Source: Anaerovorax sp. IOR16
GTDB taxonomy: Bacteria; Bacillota; Clostridia; Peptostreptococcales; Anaerovoracaceae
Assembly: GCF_017168145.1 (NCBI RefSeq)
Contig: NZ_JADQTL010000008.1
Span: forward strand, 248,001-312,000
Direction: 5' to 3'
Length of the DNA: 64,000 bases
Under the pieces are notes generated by a model. That model was not told where the DNA came from. It saw only the letters and a list, made by a program, of their open reading frames with translations, and ran no database searches. Both the position numbers and the translations under genes were made by a program. Positions 42,232 to 51,282 of the stretch are shown here, one piece after another (position 1 is the first letter of the stretch; each line of letters starts with the position of its first letter).

Positions 42232-42399
42232 ATGAACAAAAAAAATCTTTACGTTGCTATCTTTATGCTGCTTGCAGGTATTTCTTGCTTAGGAGTCAGT
42301 CTTCATAATGGTTTTTCTCAGATTCAAAGAGGTACTCTTGTAGGTGCATTTATGTTTTTTGCCTTTGCCGTTATGTTCCTTCGACATTTAAATGACTAA
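42232..42399 (+). CDS. Small two-helix membrane protein
   Basis: 55 residues: basic start M-N-K-K-N then a hydrophobic helix (about 6-22), a short polar turn with Q-I-Q-R-G, and a second helix (about 36-50) ending F-L-R-H-L-N-D. AAGGAG lies eight bases before ATG 42232, and a terminator follows at 42441. Codon use looks real. Family not recognised. Confidence 0.7.
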   Translation: MNKKNLYVAIFMLLAGISCLGVSLHNGFSQIQRGTLVGAFMFFAFAVMFLRHLND

Positions 42400-42440
42400 T
42401 AAAACTGACATTTCAAAAGTCCACCGATAAAAGATATAAA

Positions 42441-42481
42441 AAAAACCTGCAAGAAAGAAATTTTCTTTCCTACAGGTTTTT
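42441..42481. terminator. Two-way terminator between the small ORF and the DUF1292 gene
   Basis: AAAAACCTG and CAGGTTTTT flank an inner GAAAGAAA/TTTCTTTC stem; A and T runs lie on both sides. Confidence 0.85.
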
Positions 42482-42491
42482 ATTTGTCTTA

Positions 42492-42803
42492 TTAAGCTTC
42501 TTCTGCTGTCAACTTATCAAACTCTGCAACGACTTTTTCAAATTCTGCATCGTCTTCAATGTCAACCAATTCAAATTCATCTTCTCCGGTTTCCTTATAG
42601 CCATAAATGTAAACATCATCACTACCATCGTCCGGAATCAAAGCAATGTATTCTTTCCCTTCATAATCGAAAAGGCCCATAATTTCACATTCTACTGCAA
42701 CGCCATCATCAAACTCTAATGTGATAAAATCTGCATCATTATCGCCTCCGCAGCAGCAATCGTCACTGCAGCCACCAGGTGTGCACTTTTCTTTTTCACT
42801 CAT
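42492..42803 (-). CDS. DUF1292 family acidic protein with Cys-rich N-terminus
   Basis: 103 residues. The core F-I-T-L-E-F-D-D-G-V then E-Y-I-A-L-I-P and the very acidic tail match DUF1292 (UPF0473). Five of the first 20 residues are cysteines (C-x5-C-x3-C-C-C), as in several clostridial members; a metal role is possible. Function unknown. AGGAGG precedes ATG 42803. Confidence 0.85.
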   Translation of the reverse strand: MSEKEKCTPGGCSDDCCCGGDNDADFITLEFDDGVAVECEIMGLFDYEGKEYIALIPDDGSDDVYIYGYKETGEDEFELVDIEDDAEFEKVVAEFDKLTAEEA

Positions 42804-42863
42804 ATGTTTATCCTCCTATAAATTTCCCATTTTCTTCATTTTGGGTATACTATCACTATAACA

Positions 42864-44708
42864 CTATAATGGTTGTTTCACAATTGAATTATGCAAATGT
42901 TGATGAATCTTTTCTGCCACAGTTCGATTCATCCCGGAAACTTGAGTCAATTCTTCTATCGATGCTTGTCGAATTGCGTCAATACTTCCAAACGCAGACA
43001 ACAATGCCAGTTTTCGTTTTTCTCCTACACCATCAATTTCATCCAAAATAGACTTCTGTAATTTTTTACTTCGTAATCCTCGGTGGTAATCAATCGCAAA
43101 TCGATGCACTTCCTCTTGAATCAAAGCAATGTATTTGAATAAAACCGGATTGCTTCTTAAATCCAATTCCCTCTGTTGATAAACCAATCCTCTTGTTCGA
43201 TGTCTATCGTCCTTAACCATTCCAGCAACCGGTATAGAAACATTCATAGCCGAAAGGACCTGCTCCACCACAGCTACTTGATTTTTACCGCCATCCATAA
43301 GCAAAAGATCCGGCATTTTTGAAAAGGATGCATCTCCTTGCAAACCTCGTTTCATTCTGCGATACATCACTTCCTGTAAACTCCCATAATCGTTTGGCCC
43401 TTCGATGGTTCGAATTTTAAATCGACGATAATCCTTGCGAACCGGCTTTCCGTTCTCGAACACAACCATCGCACCAACAGAATCTACACCATTTGTATTA
43501 GATATGTCATATGCCTCAATGCGCCAACTTCCTTCTGCATGAAAACCAAAAAAGGAAGATAATGCTTCTGAAATAGCGGATGCCTTTTCTTGTTGATTTC
43601 TCGCTCTTTCATCCAAAACCTTCGAAAGTTCAATGACATCCCGTTTGGCAAGGTCTAAAAATGCTTTTTTCTCTCCCTTTTGAGGTACAACAAGTTTTAC
43701 ATTGCTTCCACGAAGCTCGGTTAGCCACTTTTCAAGCAATTCCGTTTCCGGCAAATCCTCTTCCAATAGAATTTCCTTTGGAACCATAATACTCGGTGAA
43801 TAATATTGCTTTAAAAACGCTGCTAATACCTCCGCATTATTCTCCTCAGGCATTGCCTGCAAATGATAAGTCTCTCTTCCGCTATGTTTGCCCTGTCTTA
43901 CAAAGAAAACAATCACATGAACACCAACCTGTCCCTTTGAAACCAAAACAACATCCATGTCACCAGCAGCACTCAAAACTACCTTTTGCTTTTCCGAAAC
44001 CGCTTTTACAGCAGCGATTTGATCGCGATACTGTGCAGCCTGCTCAAATTGAAGATTCTCAGAAGCCTCAATCATACGCCTTTCTAATTCTTCCAAAAGC
44101 CCCTTATTCTTTCCGCTCAAATAATCAACAGCCTGCTGGATCTGACGTCCATACTCTTCACGGCTTACAGTACCCGTACAAATTCCTCTGCAGCGATGAA
44201 TATGATAATTCAAGCAAGGCTGAAATCCATTTGTAAAGTTTTGAGCTGAGCAACGTTTTAGTATAAACACATCGTTTAGTAAATCAATCATTTGATTGAC
44301 TGCGCCGACATCGGTATAGGGGCCAAAATATTTTGCACCATCAGTTATGACTTTCCTCGTTTTTAAAATTCGAGGGTATTCCTCTCCCATAGTCACCTTG
44401 ATATAAGGATACGTTTTATCATCCCGTAAAAGGACATTATACCGCGGCATATATTTTTTAATAAGATTATTTTCTAAAATCAAAGCTTCCATTTCCGTAT
44501 CGGTGGTAATGTACTCGAATTCCTCGATATGAGATACCATTGCACGTACTTTGGCATCCTGCCTTTTTGAAGATTGGAAATATTGCCGCACGCGATTTTT
44601 CAAAGAAACCGCTTTACCCACGTAAATAACCTTTCCCATCTTATCTTTATGCAAATAAACCCCGGGCTTGTCCGGTAATTTTTTTAAATTTTCCTTGATA
44701 TCAAACAT
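42864..44708 (-). CDS. uvrC: Excinuclease ABC subunit C
   Basis: 614 residues, full length. GIY-YIG nuclease at about 12-90 (P-G-V-Y-L-H-K ... V-I-Y-V-G-K-A), UVR motif near 205-235, the RNase H-like second nuclease near 380-500 (Y-D-I-S-N-T-N-G) and helix-hairpin-helix at the end (I-D-G-V-G-E-K-R-K). Makes both cuts in nucleotide excision repair with UvrA/B. AGAGGTGA precedes ATG 44708. Confidence 0.96.
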   Translation of the reverse strand: MFDIKENLKKLPDKPGVYLHKDKMGKVIYVGKAVSLKNRVRQYFQSSKRQDAKVRAMVSHIEEFEYITTDTEMEALILENNLIKKYMPRYNVLLRDDKTYPYIKVTMGEEYPRILKTRKVITDGAKYFGPYTDVGAVNQMIDLLNDVFILKRCSAQNFTNGFQPCLNYHIHRCRGICTGTVSREEYGRQIQQAVDYLSGKNKGLLEELERRMIEASENLQFEQAAQYRDQIAAVKAVSEKQKVVLSAAGDMDVVLVSKGQVGVHVIVFFVRQGKHSGRETYHLQAMPEENNAEVLAAFLKQYYSPSIMVPKEILLEEDLPETELLEKWLTELRGSNVKLVVPQKGEKKAFLDLAKRDVIELSKVLDERARNQQEKASAISEALSSFFGFHAEGSWRIEAYDISNTNGVDSVGAMVVFENGKPVRKDYRRFKIRTIEGPNDYGSLQEVMYRRMKRGLQGDASFSKMPDLLLMDGGKNQVAVVEQVLSAMNVSIPVAGMVKDDRHRTRGLVYQQRELDLRSNPVLFKYIALIQEEVHRFAIDYHRGLRSKKLQKSILDEIDGVGEKRKLALLSAFGSIDAIRQASIEELTQVSGMNRTVAEKIHQHLHNSIVKQPL

Positions 44709-44863
44709 CCTTGTTCACCTCTATTTTATTATACAGAAAATTTAGCTTCAAACAACTATCGCTTTGCAATGGTGACAAAATTTGACTTTTTTATTTTAAT
44801 ACTTTTGCTTTGTATACAAAAGTGTTAGAATTTAGAGAGCAATACAAACAGGAGGAAGTACAC

Positions 44864-45772
44864 GTGAAAACATATGACATCATTGCGTTCGGTGAATTGC
44901 TCATCGATTTTATACTACAAGAGGACGGTTCTTACGTTCCCAACCCAGGTGGTTCTCCCGCAAACCTAATATCCGTTCCAGCCAAATGTGGACTCCGAAC
45001 TGCTTTTATCGGAAAAATTGGATCAGACAGCTTCGGTAAAACAGCATTGAATACTCTGCAAAAGTTTCAAGTAGATACCAGTGCAGTTGTTTTGGATCCT
45101 AATGTATTCACTACTTTGGCTTTTGTAAATATAAATGAATCTGGTCAAGCTATTTATGAATTTGTCAGAAAACCAGGATCTGAAACACAATATACAAAAG
45201 AAGAATTGCCAATTTCTATGTTAAAAAATACAAAGATTTTTCATTTTAGTAGTCTTTCACTTACACATCCACTTTCCAGAGAAGCAGCATTTGAAGCAGT
45301 TCGCATCGCACGTAAATCTGGAGCAATTATCAGCTTTGAAGCGAGCTATTTAAACGGCGTATGGAACAGTAAGGAAGAAGCAAAAAAACAAATCTTACAA
45401 GGGATTAAAGATGCTGATTTAGTGAACATTACCCAAGAAGATCTTCATTTTCTCGGAATATCTCCAATGGATCTGCTTCACCAATACAGCTCCCACTTTA
45501 TCCTCATAAACATGGGAGAAAACGGATGCCGCTACGTAGGTCGAGACGGTGAAGGCTATGTGCAAGGCATTAAACAAGTTCAAGCAATGGATAGCCACAC
45601 AACTTCTGATATTTTTATGGGGGCAGCTCTCTTACGTTTTTTAGAGCTCGGTATACCAGTCAAACAACTGAGTGCCCCGAATTTAGAGAATATACTTCAT
45701 TTTGCCAATGAAACGGCTTCTTTATGCACATGTAAATACGGAATTTTATCCGATCAATGCAATCTAAAGTAA
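44864..45772 (+). CDS. PfkB-family carbohydrate kinase with altered GAGD motif
   Basis: 302 residues. N-terminal PfkB signature (A-F-G-E-L-L-I-D-F, N-P-G-G-S-P-A-N-L, G-K-I-G-S-D-S-F-G) fits fructokinase-like enzymes. In the C-terminal signature, normally D-T-T-G-A-G-D, this protein has D-S-H-T-T-S-D near 243-249: the catalytic Asp remains but the Gly-Ala-Gly anion hole is lost, so activity is doubtful. GTG 44864 with GGAGG upstream is the start. Divergent from uvrC. Confidence 0.8.
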   Translation: MKTYDIIAFGELLIDFILQEDGSYVPNPGGSPANLISVPAKCGLRTAFIGKIGSDSFGKTALNTLQKFQVDTSAVVLDPNVFTTLAFVNINESGQAIYEFVRKPGSETQYTKEELPISMLKNTKIFHFSSLSLTHPLSREAAFEAVRIARKSGAIISFEASYLNGVWNSKEEAKKQILQGIKDADLVNITQEDLHFLGISPMDLLHQYSSHFILINMGENGCRYVGRDGEGYVQGIKQVQAMDSHTTSDIFMGAALLRFLELGIPVKQLSAPNLENILHFANETASLCTCKYGILSDQCNLK

Positions 45773-45781
45773 CAAAATAAC

Positions 45782-45828
45782 AAACCCATCAACTACATCT
45801 ACTTCTTTGATGTGTTGATGGGTTTTTT
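45782..45828 (+). terminator. Two-way terminator between the PfkB and DacF-type genes
   Basis: AAACCCATCAAC and GTTGATGGGTTT pair with an inner ACATC/GATGT, then six T. Confidence 0.9.
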
Positions 45829-45836
45829 CTTTCACT

Positions 45837-47207
45837 TTAGCTGCGACGCTGGTAACGCCGTTCGTATTCTTCTTCCCATGCAGTCCTTCGCTCCAACTCT
45901 TCTCGTTGGATTCGCTTTTGCCGTTCTAATCTTCTTTGCTTTCGCAACCGCACTTGTCTTCGTTTCAATGCAATATAGGCTCCCATTAATAAAATCAGAA
46001 ATCCTACGATGATTAAGGCCACAATTCCAATGAGTTTTGCCGTTTTATCTGTTATTCCGAAAATGGATAACGGGCCTCCTTTTTTTACATTGACTGCCGC
46101 AACGGCTTCGTATTCTTTTAAAAGGGTATCTCCTTCATAAACTTGCAGAACACCCGCTTTTTCTCCCTTTTTTACCGGTGCTTTTAAAGACTTATCCAAA
46201 ACAAGCTTTGTAGATAATACCGAAGGCGATGCCTCAACGGGCAATGTCGTTGCAGCGTCTTTCGCCAGTGTTACCTTAACTCGATTCACACTGCCTCTGG
46301 ATACCTTAATCTCACCCAACTCCGTACCTGACTCCATAGAATGAACCGTTTTATAATTAGCAAATCCATAATCCAATAATGTAATACAGTCAGCGAATCT
46401 ACCTTTATCGGTCGAAGCCAATGTTACAGCTATCAATTCGGTATCTCCTCTTTTTGCACTGGCCACCAAGCAGCCACCAGCATGACTTGTATATCCCGTT
46501 TTAATTCCTGTAACACCTTCATATTTGCATCCACGTAAAACACCATTTACGACAACCTTTGTCTTTTCGTCATAAAGCATGCGATTTGTATTGTACATGT
46601 AACGTGTTTCTTGCTTGTTTGTCTGAGGTAATACAAAGCGGTATGTTGTTACCAAATCTCTGAATTTCTCATTGGTCATTGCATATTTTGCAATCATTGC
46701 CAAATCATATGCAGTAGTAACATGGGCATCATCGTGAAGTCCGTTCGGTGTTACAAAATTTGTATTTTTCGCACCAAGCTCCTTTGCACGTTGGTTCATA
46801 AGCTTTGCAAACTCTTCTACACTCCCCGATACTTCCTTTGCAAGTGCAACGGCAGCATCGTTTGCCGATTCTGTCATCATTCCGTATAAAATTTGCTCTA
46901 CCTTCAGCTGTTCCCCTTCAATTAAGTACATTCGACTGCCTTCTGTAAAAGGCGTATCGGTATCAACGGTTACTACTTTATTTAAATCTAAGTTTTCTAA
47001 CGCTAAAAGTGCGGTAATCATCTTTGTCGTACTTGCGGGATATCTTTGTACATCGGCATCCTTCTGATAAAGGATTTCCCCTGTAGTCGCATCAATCAAA
47101 ATACCGCTGGCACCTCCGATTATCGGTTCTGCTGCTGCACCATACGAAAAGTTTGTAGCACTACATACGAAAATGACCGCAAGCAATGCAGCAAAAAACT
47201 TCTTCAT
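45837..47207 (-). CDS. D-alanyl-D-alanine carboxypeptidase, S11 family (DacF-like)
   Basis: 456 residues. Signal peptide at 1-24, catalytic S-T-T-K near 60, E-S-A-N-D near 114 (SxN motif) and K-T-G-Y near 235. Trims the last D-Ala of peptidoglycan stem peptides outside the membrane. A membrane helix at about 390-415 and a very basic tail (K-R-R-Q-V-R-L-R-K-Q-R-R) end the chain, unlike the usual amphipathic anchor. GGGGGAG precedes ATG 47207. It lies 27 bases after the mutase gene. Confidence 0.93.
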   Translation of the reverse strand: MKKFFAALLAVIFVCSATNFSYGAAAEPIIGGASGILIDATTGEILYQKDADVQRYPASTTKMITALLALENLDLNKVVTVDTDTPFTEGSRMYLIEGEQLKVEQILYGMMTESANDAAVALAKEVSGSVEEFAKLMNQRAKELGAKNTNFVTPNGLHDDAHVTTAYDLAMIAKYAMTNEKFRDLVTTYRFVLPQTNKQETRYMYNTNRMLYDEKTKVVVNGVLRGCKYEGVTGIKTGYTSHAGGCLVASAKRGDTELIAVTLASTDKGRFADCITLLDYGFANYKTVHSMESGTELGEIKVSRGSVNRVKVTLAKDAATTLPVEASPSVLSTKLVLDKSLKAPVKKGEKAGVLQVYEGDTLLKEYEAVAAVNVKKGGPLSIFGITDKTAKLIGIVALIIVGFLILLMGAYIALKRRQVRLRKQRRLERQKRIQREELERRTAWEEEYERRYQRRS

Positions 47208-47233
47208 AATTGTCTCCCCCTGTTATCGACTAT

Positions 47234-48448
47234 CTAGCAACCAAAAAAATAATCTGTCAATTCATAGCCATTGCCAAAAAACAGGCTAGACGCAGCTGCT
47301 GCTGTTTCATTAAATCCTCGATTCTCATCCTCTTCCGTTTCTTTGCTGCTGTCATAGAGAACAAACGGTACCGGCTTTCCGGCATGCGTACGAATGGAAA
47401 TAGGAGTCTGATGATCCGGTAAAATTAAAAAGCGGAAGTCTTCTCCGGTGCTTCTCAAATATTCAATCACCGGTCCCACAATCTTTTCATCAATCAATTC
47501 CATAGATTTTATTTTTCCCGGAAGGTCTCCTTGATGAGAGCATTCATCCGGTGCTTCTACATGCAAGTAAATAAAGTCCATTCCTTCCTTAAATTGCTGA
47601 ATTGCAGCTTCAGCTTTTCCCGAGAAATTAGTATGAATGGTTCCGGTTGCGCCCTCTACATCTATGGATTTCAAACCAGCACAAATACCAATGCCCTTAA
47701 TCAAATCCACTGCGGAAATGGTTGCACCTTTAATGTGATATTTATCATAGAAGGAAGAAAGAAGCGGTTTTTTACCTTGTCCCCAAATCCAAATAGAATT
47801 TGCAGGATTTAATCCTTTTTCCACACGCTTTACATTCACCGGATGTTTTGAAAGCAACTCATAGCTTTCCTTCATCATATTAGATATAAAATCAACGCCA
47901 TTACCCTTAGGCATATATTCTCCGACTTTTTGCGTCAAGATATCATGAGGCGGAGTCAATACATAGTCTGTCCCACCATTTTTTACAATCATGCAGTGAC
48001 GATAACTTACACCAGTATAGAATTGAATGAGTTCACTTCCAAATTTCTCGTTAACTGCTTTGATTAATTCATCCGCTTCTTCCGTTGTAATGTCACCGGA
48101 GCTATGATCCAATACTGTTAAATCCTCATAAGCACCTTCACCCTGTAATGTTACTATATTACATCGAAATGCAACATCCGTATCAGACATATCAATCCCA
48201 ATACTCGCTGCCTCAAGTGGAGAACGTCCTGTCAAATAAACTCTGGGATCATAACCCATAACAGATAAGTTTGCGGCATCACTTCCCGGAGCAATTCCTT
48301 CAGGTACTGTACTGACCACTCCAACTGTACCTTTTTTTGCAAGCTGATTTATGTTCTTTATATTTGCTGTTTCAAGAGGTGTTTTTCCACCTAGCTTCTC
48401 AATGGATTCGTCACCCGCTCCATCTGCTACTAAAATTAAATACTTCAC
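47234..48448 (-). CDS. Cofactor-independent phosphoglycerate mutase, ApgM type
   Basis: 404 residues, alkaline-phosphatase superfamily. Metal and nucleophile motifs: V-A-D-G-A-G-D near 7-13, G-S-D-A-A-N-L-S-V near 55-63, Y-L-H-V-E-A-P-D-E-C-S-H-Q-G-D near 275 and P-D-H-Q-T-P near 335. Interconverts 2- and 3-phosphoglycerate, though some relatives were proposed as homoserine kinases. It faces serC-serA across the T-rich spacer, so a link to 3-phosphoglycerate supply is plausible. The start codon is GTG 48448 with GGAGT upstream. Confidence 0.88.
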   Translation of the reverse strand: MKYLILVADGAGDESIEKLGGKTPLETANIKNINQLAKKGTVGVVSTVPEGIAPGSDAANLSVMGYDPRVYLTGRSPLEAASIGIDMSDTDVAFRCNIVTLQGEGAYEDLTVLDHSSGDITTEEADELIKAVNEKFGSELIQFYTGVSYRHCMIVKNGGTDYVLTPPHDILTQKVGEYMPKGNGVDFISNMMKESYELLSKHPVNVKRVEKGLNPANSIWIWGQGKKPLLSSFYDKYHIKGATISAVDLIKGIGICAGLKSIDVEGATGTIHTNFSGKAEAAIQQFKEGMDFIYLHVEAPDECSHQGDLPGKIKSMELIDEKIVGPVIEYLRSTGEDFRFLILPDHQTPISIRTHAGKPVPFVLYDSSKETEEDENRGFNETAAAASSLFFGNGYELTDYFFGC

Positions 48449-48864
48449 TTTTTTTACTCCTTTACCTACGATAGTTTTAAAACAAATGTTGATTTTTCAA
48501 TGTTCACTCGACATATCACACTTTTTAATCAATCCATTTTTTTCGTTATTTTTCACCTGTAAAATTACATTTTTAAGATATTTTTTTGAAATTTAGATCT
48601 AAAAACAACAGTTTTTTGTTCAATTTCACTTGCATTTAGATCAGCTTTTTTAAAAAATATGTGGTTTTTTTGATGTCTCATCACGGTTTTTTTTGAATTT
48701 TACCGTTCATTTTGCTTTCAAAAAATCGTTTTTTACTCTATTTTTTGAAAATCTCAGTTCATTTTGAACGGCTTTTTCTTAGTTTTTTTAATATTTCCGA
48801 TGAGTTTTTTTGTACTTTTTTTGTTTTTTTGTATTGTTTTTTTCGTTTTTGTACATACATCTAC
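48449..48864. other. Long T-tract-rich intergenic region before serC
   Basis: About 400 bases between divergent genes. From 48530 to 48860 the plus strand carries more than fifteen runs of five to nine T, spaced roughly 10-25 bases, and no reading frame. GTTCATTTTG occurs twice (about 48704 and 48748). No T-box or riboswitch signature is visible. It may be intrinsically curved DNA that helps the serC promoter. Confidence 0.6.
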
Positions 48865-48893
48865 TTTACTATTGTAACATAAAGTGCTACAAT
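48865..48893 (+). promoter_or_regulatory. serC promoter with overlapping dyad
   Basis: TTTACT (48865-48870), 17 bases, TACAAT (48888-48893). ATTGTAACA and TGCTACAAT (48871-48893) form an inverted repeat with 8 of 9 pairs, covering spacer and -10: a likely repressor site for serCA. Confidence 0.6.
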
Positions 48894-48930
48894 TGGGGAT
48901 ATAAATTTTTTGGCTAGGAGGCGAAAACAC

Positions 48931-50022
48931 ATGAGTAACACAGCAAGAGTTTTTAATTTTTCAGCTGGTCCCTCCATGCTACCTTTAGAGGTAATGGAGC
49001 GTGCCGCAAAAGAAATGACAAATTATGAAGGGTGCGGCATGTCCGTTATGGAAATGAGTCACCGTTCGGCAGATTTTAAAAAGATCATTGATACCGCAGA
49101 ACAGGATTTAAGAGACATCATGAACATTCCTGATAATTATAAGGTTTTATTCCTACAAGGTGGCGGTAGCTTACAATTTTCCATGATTCCATTGAACCTT
49201 CTTCGCAATTCGAAGAAAGCCGATTATATTGTAACCGGATCATGGGCGAAAAAAGCAGCAAAAGAAGCAGAAAAATTTGGAGACATTAAAGTCGTAGCTT
49301 CTTCTGAAGATAAAACCTTTACTTATATTCCGAAGCTTTCAAAAGAAGCCTTTCGCGAAGATGCCGACTATGTTTATTTAACCGGAAACAATACAATTTA
49401 TGGAAGTCGCTATGTAGAATTTCCGGATACCGGGGACATTCCTCTGGTTGGCGACTTTTCTTCTAATATATTATCACAGGAAATTGACGTTTCTAAATTT
49501 GGGATTATCTGGGCAGGCGCTCAGAAAAACATAGGCCCAGCCGGTGTAGTCATCGTCATTATTCGTGAAGATTTACTAGGTCATGCAGATAAAAATGTTC
49601 CAACTATGCTTGACTACAAGATAGCCGCAGACAATGGTTCCATGTATAATACACCACCAACCTACGGCATTTACGTGGCAGGTTTAACCTTCCAATGGAT
49701 TAAAGCAAAAGGCGGCGTAAAGGAAATGGAAAAGCGAAACATTGAAAAAGCATCGAAACTTTACGATTACATTGACAGCAGTAAGCTATATAAGGCTCCG
49801 GTTGCAAAGGAAGACCGTTCTCTTATGAATGTGGTCTTTGTTACCGGCAATGATGATTTGGATAAGAAATTTGTTGCGGAAGCAAAAGCACAGGGTCTTG
49901 TAAATCTTGGCGGTCACAGAAGCATCGGCGGTATGCGTGCAAGTATTTACAATGCAATGCCTACGGAAGGTGTAGATAAGCTAATTGCTTTCATGAAAGA
50001 ATTTGAAAAGAAAAATATATAA
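48931..50022 (+). CDS. serC: Phosphoserine aminotransferase
   Basis: 363 residues. Begins F-N-F-S-A-G-P-S-M-L-P; S-H-R-S near 40 and the PLP lysine in W-A-G-A-Q-K-N-I-G-P near 195-200 are in place. Converts 3-phosphohydroxypyruvate plus glutamate to phosphoserine in serine synthesis. ATG 48931 follows AGGAGG; an upstream in-frame start would overlap that site. serA follows 24 bases later. Confidence 0.96.
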   Translation: MSNTARVFNFSAGPSMLPLEVMERAAKEMTNYEGCGMSVMEMSHRSADFKKIIDTAEQDLRDIMNIPDNYKVLFLQGGGSLQFSMIPLNLLRNSKKADYIVTGSWAKKAAKEAEKFGDIKVVASSEDKTFTYIPKLSKEAFREDADYVYLTGNNTIYGSRYVEFPDTGDIPLVGDFSSNILSQEIDVSKFGIIWAGAQKNIGPAGVVIVIIREDLLGHADKNVPTMLDYKIAADNGSMYNTPPTYGIYVAGLTFQWIKAKGGVKEMEKRNIEKASKLYDYIDSSKLYKAPVAKEDRSLMNVVFVTGNDDLDKKFVAEAKAQGLVNLGGHRSIGGMRASIYNAMPTEGVDKLIAFMKEFEKKNI

Positions 50023-50046
50023 ACATTTAAAAAGGAGAATCTAAAA

Positions 50047-51210
50047 ATGTTTCAAATTGCTACATTAAATAAAATATCAAGGAAAGGAACCTCTCACTTT
50101 ACAGATCAATACGCAATAACAGATGCAGTGGAAAAAGCAAATGGTATCTTAGTTCGCAGCCATGATATGCATTCTATAGAATTTTCGGATAACCTACTGG
50201 CTATTGCAAGAGCAGGTGCAGGCGTGAATAACATTCCAATTGAGCACTGTTCAGAAAAAGGAATCGTTGTATTCAACACACCAGGTGCAAATGCAAATGC
50301 AGTAAAGGAATTGGTTCTTACTGGTTTACTTTTAGCTGCCCGTAATATTCCGGATGCCGTTTCTTGGACAAAAACACTGAGTGGCGACATTGGTAAAGCT
50401 GTAGAAAAGAATAAGTCTCAGTTTGCAGGAAGAGAAATTCAAGGAAAAACATTAGGTGTAATTGGTTTAGGTGCAATCGGTGTTATGGTTGCAAATGCTT
50501 GTGAAATGCTCGGTATGAAAGTAATCGGATACGACCCTTACATTTCCTTGCACTCTGCACACGCTCTTTCCAATACCATTCCGGTAGTTACCAACTTAGA
50601 TGCTTTGCTTCCAAAGTGTGATTACCTCACGATTCACGTTCCGGCTATGGAAGCAACAAAAGGGATGATTGATGAAGCTCGCTTCAAACAAATGAAAAAC
50701 GGAGTTTGCTTCTTAAACTTTGCAAGAAATACTTTAGTGAATGAAGATGATCTTCTTGCTGCGATTGAAGCAGGCAAGGTAAAGAAATACGTTACAGACT
50801 TCCCAAATGAAAAGGTTCTTTACCGCAGCGGCGTGATTTGTCTGCCTCATCTTGGTGCATCAACACAGGAAGCGGAAGAAAACTGTGCACAAATGGCAGT
50901 AGATCAAATGATGGATTTCTTAGAAAATGGTAATATTACAAACTCTGTAAATTATCCAGCCTGCAATCTTGGTGTATGTGAATCCAAAGCAAGAATTTTA
51001 GTATTGAATCGAAACATTCCGGCAATGCTTGGTAAAATTACCGGTATTTTAGCAGACAGCAACATTAATATCAGTGATTTGAGTAACCGTAGCAAAGGCG
51101 ATTACGCTTGCACACTCATTGATGTTGATTCCGAAGTTGATGAAATGGAATTGAAAAAGTCACTTGCTGTAGACGGCATTGTATCTGTTCGTGTCATTCC
51201 TGGAAAATAG
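50047..51210 (+). CDS. serA: D-3-phosphoglycerate dehydrogenase
   Basis: 387 residues, the short form. NAD site G-L-G-A-I-G-V-M near 140-147, catalytic Arg in N-F-A-R-N, and the catalytic His in C-L-P-H-L-G-A-S-T near 263-271. A C-terminal ACT domain from about 315 (I-L-V-L-N-R-N-I-P-A-M-L-G-K-I) would bind serine for feedback control. Oxidises 3-phosphoglycerate, the first step of serine synthesis; serC upstream gives the second. No serB is in the window. Confidence 0.95.
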   Translation: MFQIATLNKISRKGTSHFTDQYAITDAVEKANGILVRSHDMHSIEFSDNLLAIARAGAGVNNIPIEHCSEKGIVVFNTPGANANAVKELVLTGLLLAARNIPDAVSWTKTLSGDIGKAVEKNKSQFAGREIQGKTLGVIGLGAIGVMVANACEMLGMKVIGYDPYISLHSAHALSNTIPVVTNLDALLPKCDYLTIHVPAMEATKGMIDEARFKQMKNGVCFLNFARNTLVNEDDLLAAIEAGKVKKYVTDFPNEKVLYRSGVICLPHLGASTQEAEENCAQMAVDQMMDFLENGNITNSVNYPACNLGVCESKARILVLNRNIPAMLGKITGILADSNINISDLSNRSKGDYACTLIDVDSEVDEMELKKSLAVDGIVSVRVIPGK

Positions 51211-51234
51211 CACCATAATTTAATGAAACAATAA

Positions 51235-51267
51235 AAAGATAGCTCTGTCACAAACAGAGCTATCTTT
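51235..51267 (+). terminator. Two-way terminator after serA
   Basis: AAAGATAGCTCTGT, loop CACAA, ACAGAGCTATCTTT: a perfect 14-bp stem between converging genes. Confidence 0.92.
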
Positions 51268-51282
51268 CATTTTATAGTCGTT

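Noticed and set aside
48530-48860. T-box or riboswitch before serC
   Set aside because: No T-box sequence (AGGGTGG...GCG), no specifier stem and no terminator hairpin are visible; the region is only T-rich.
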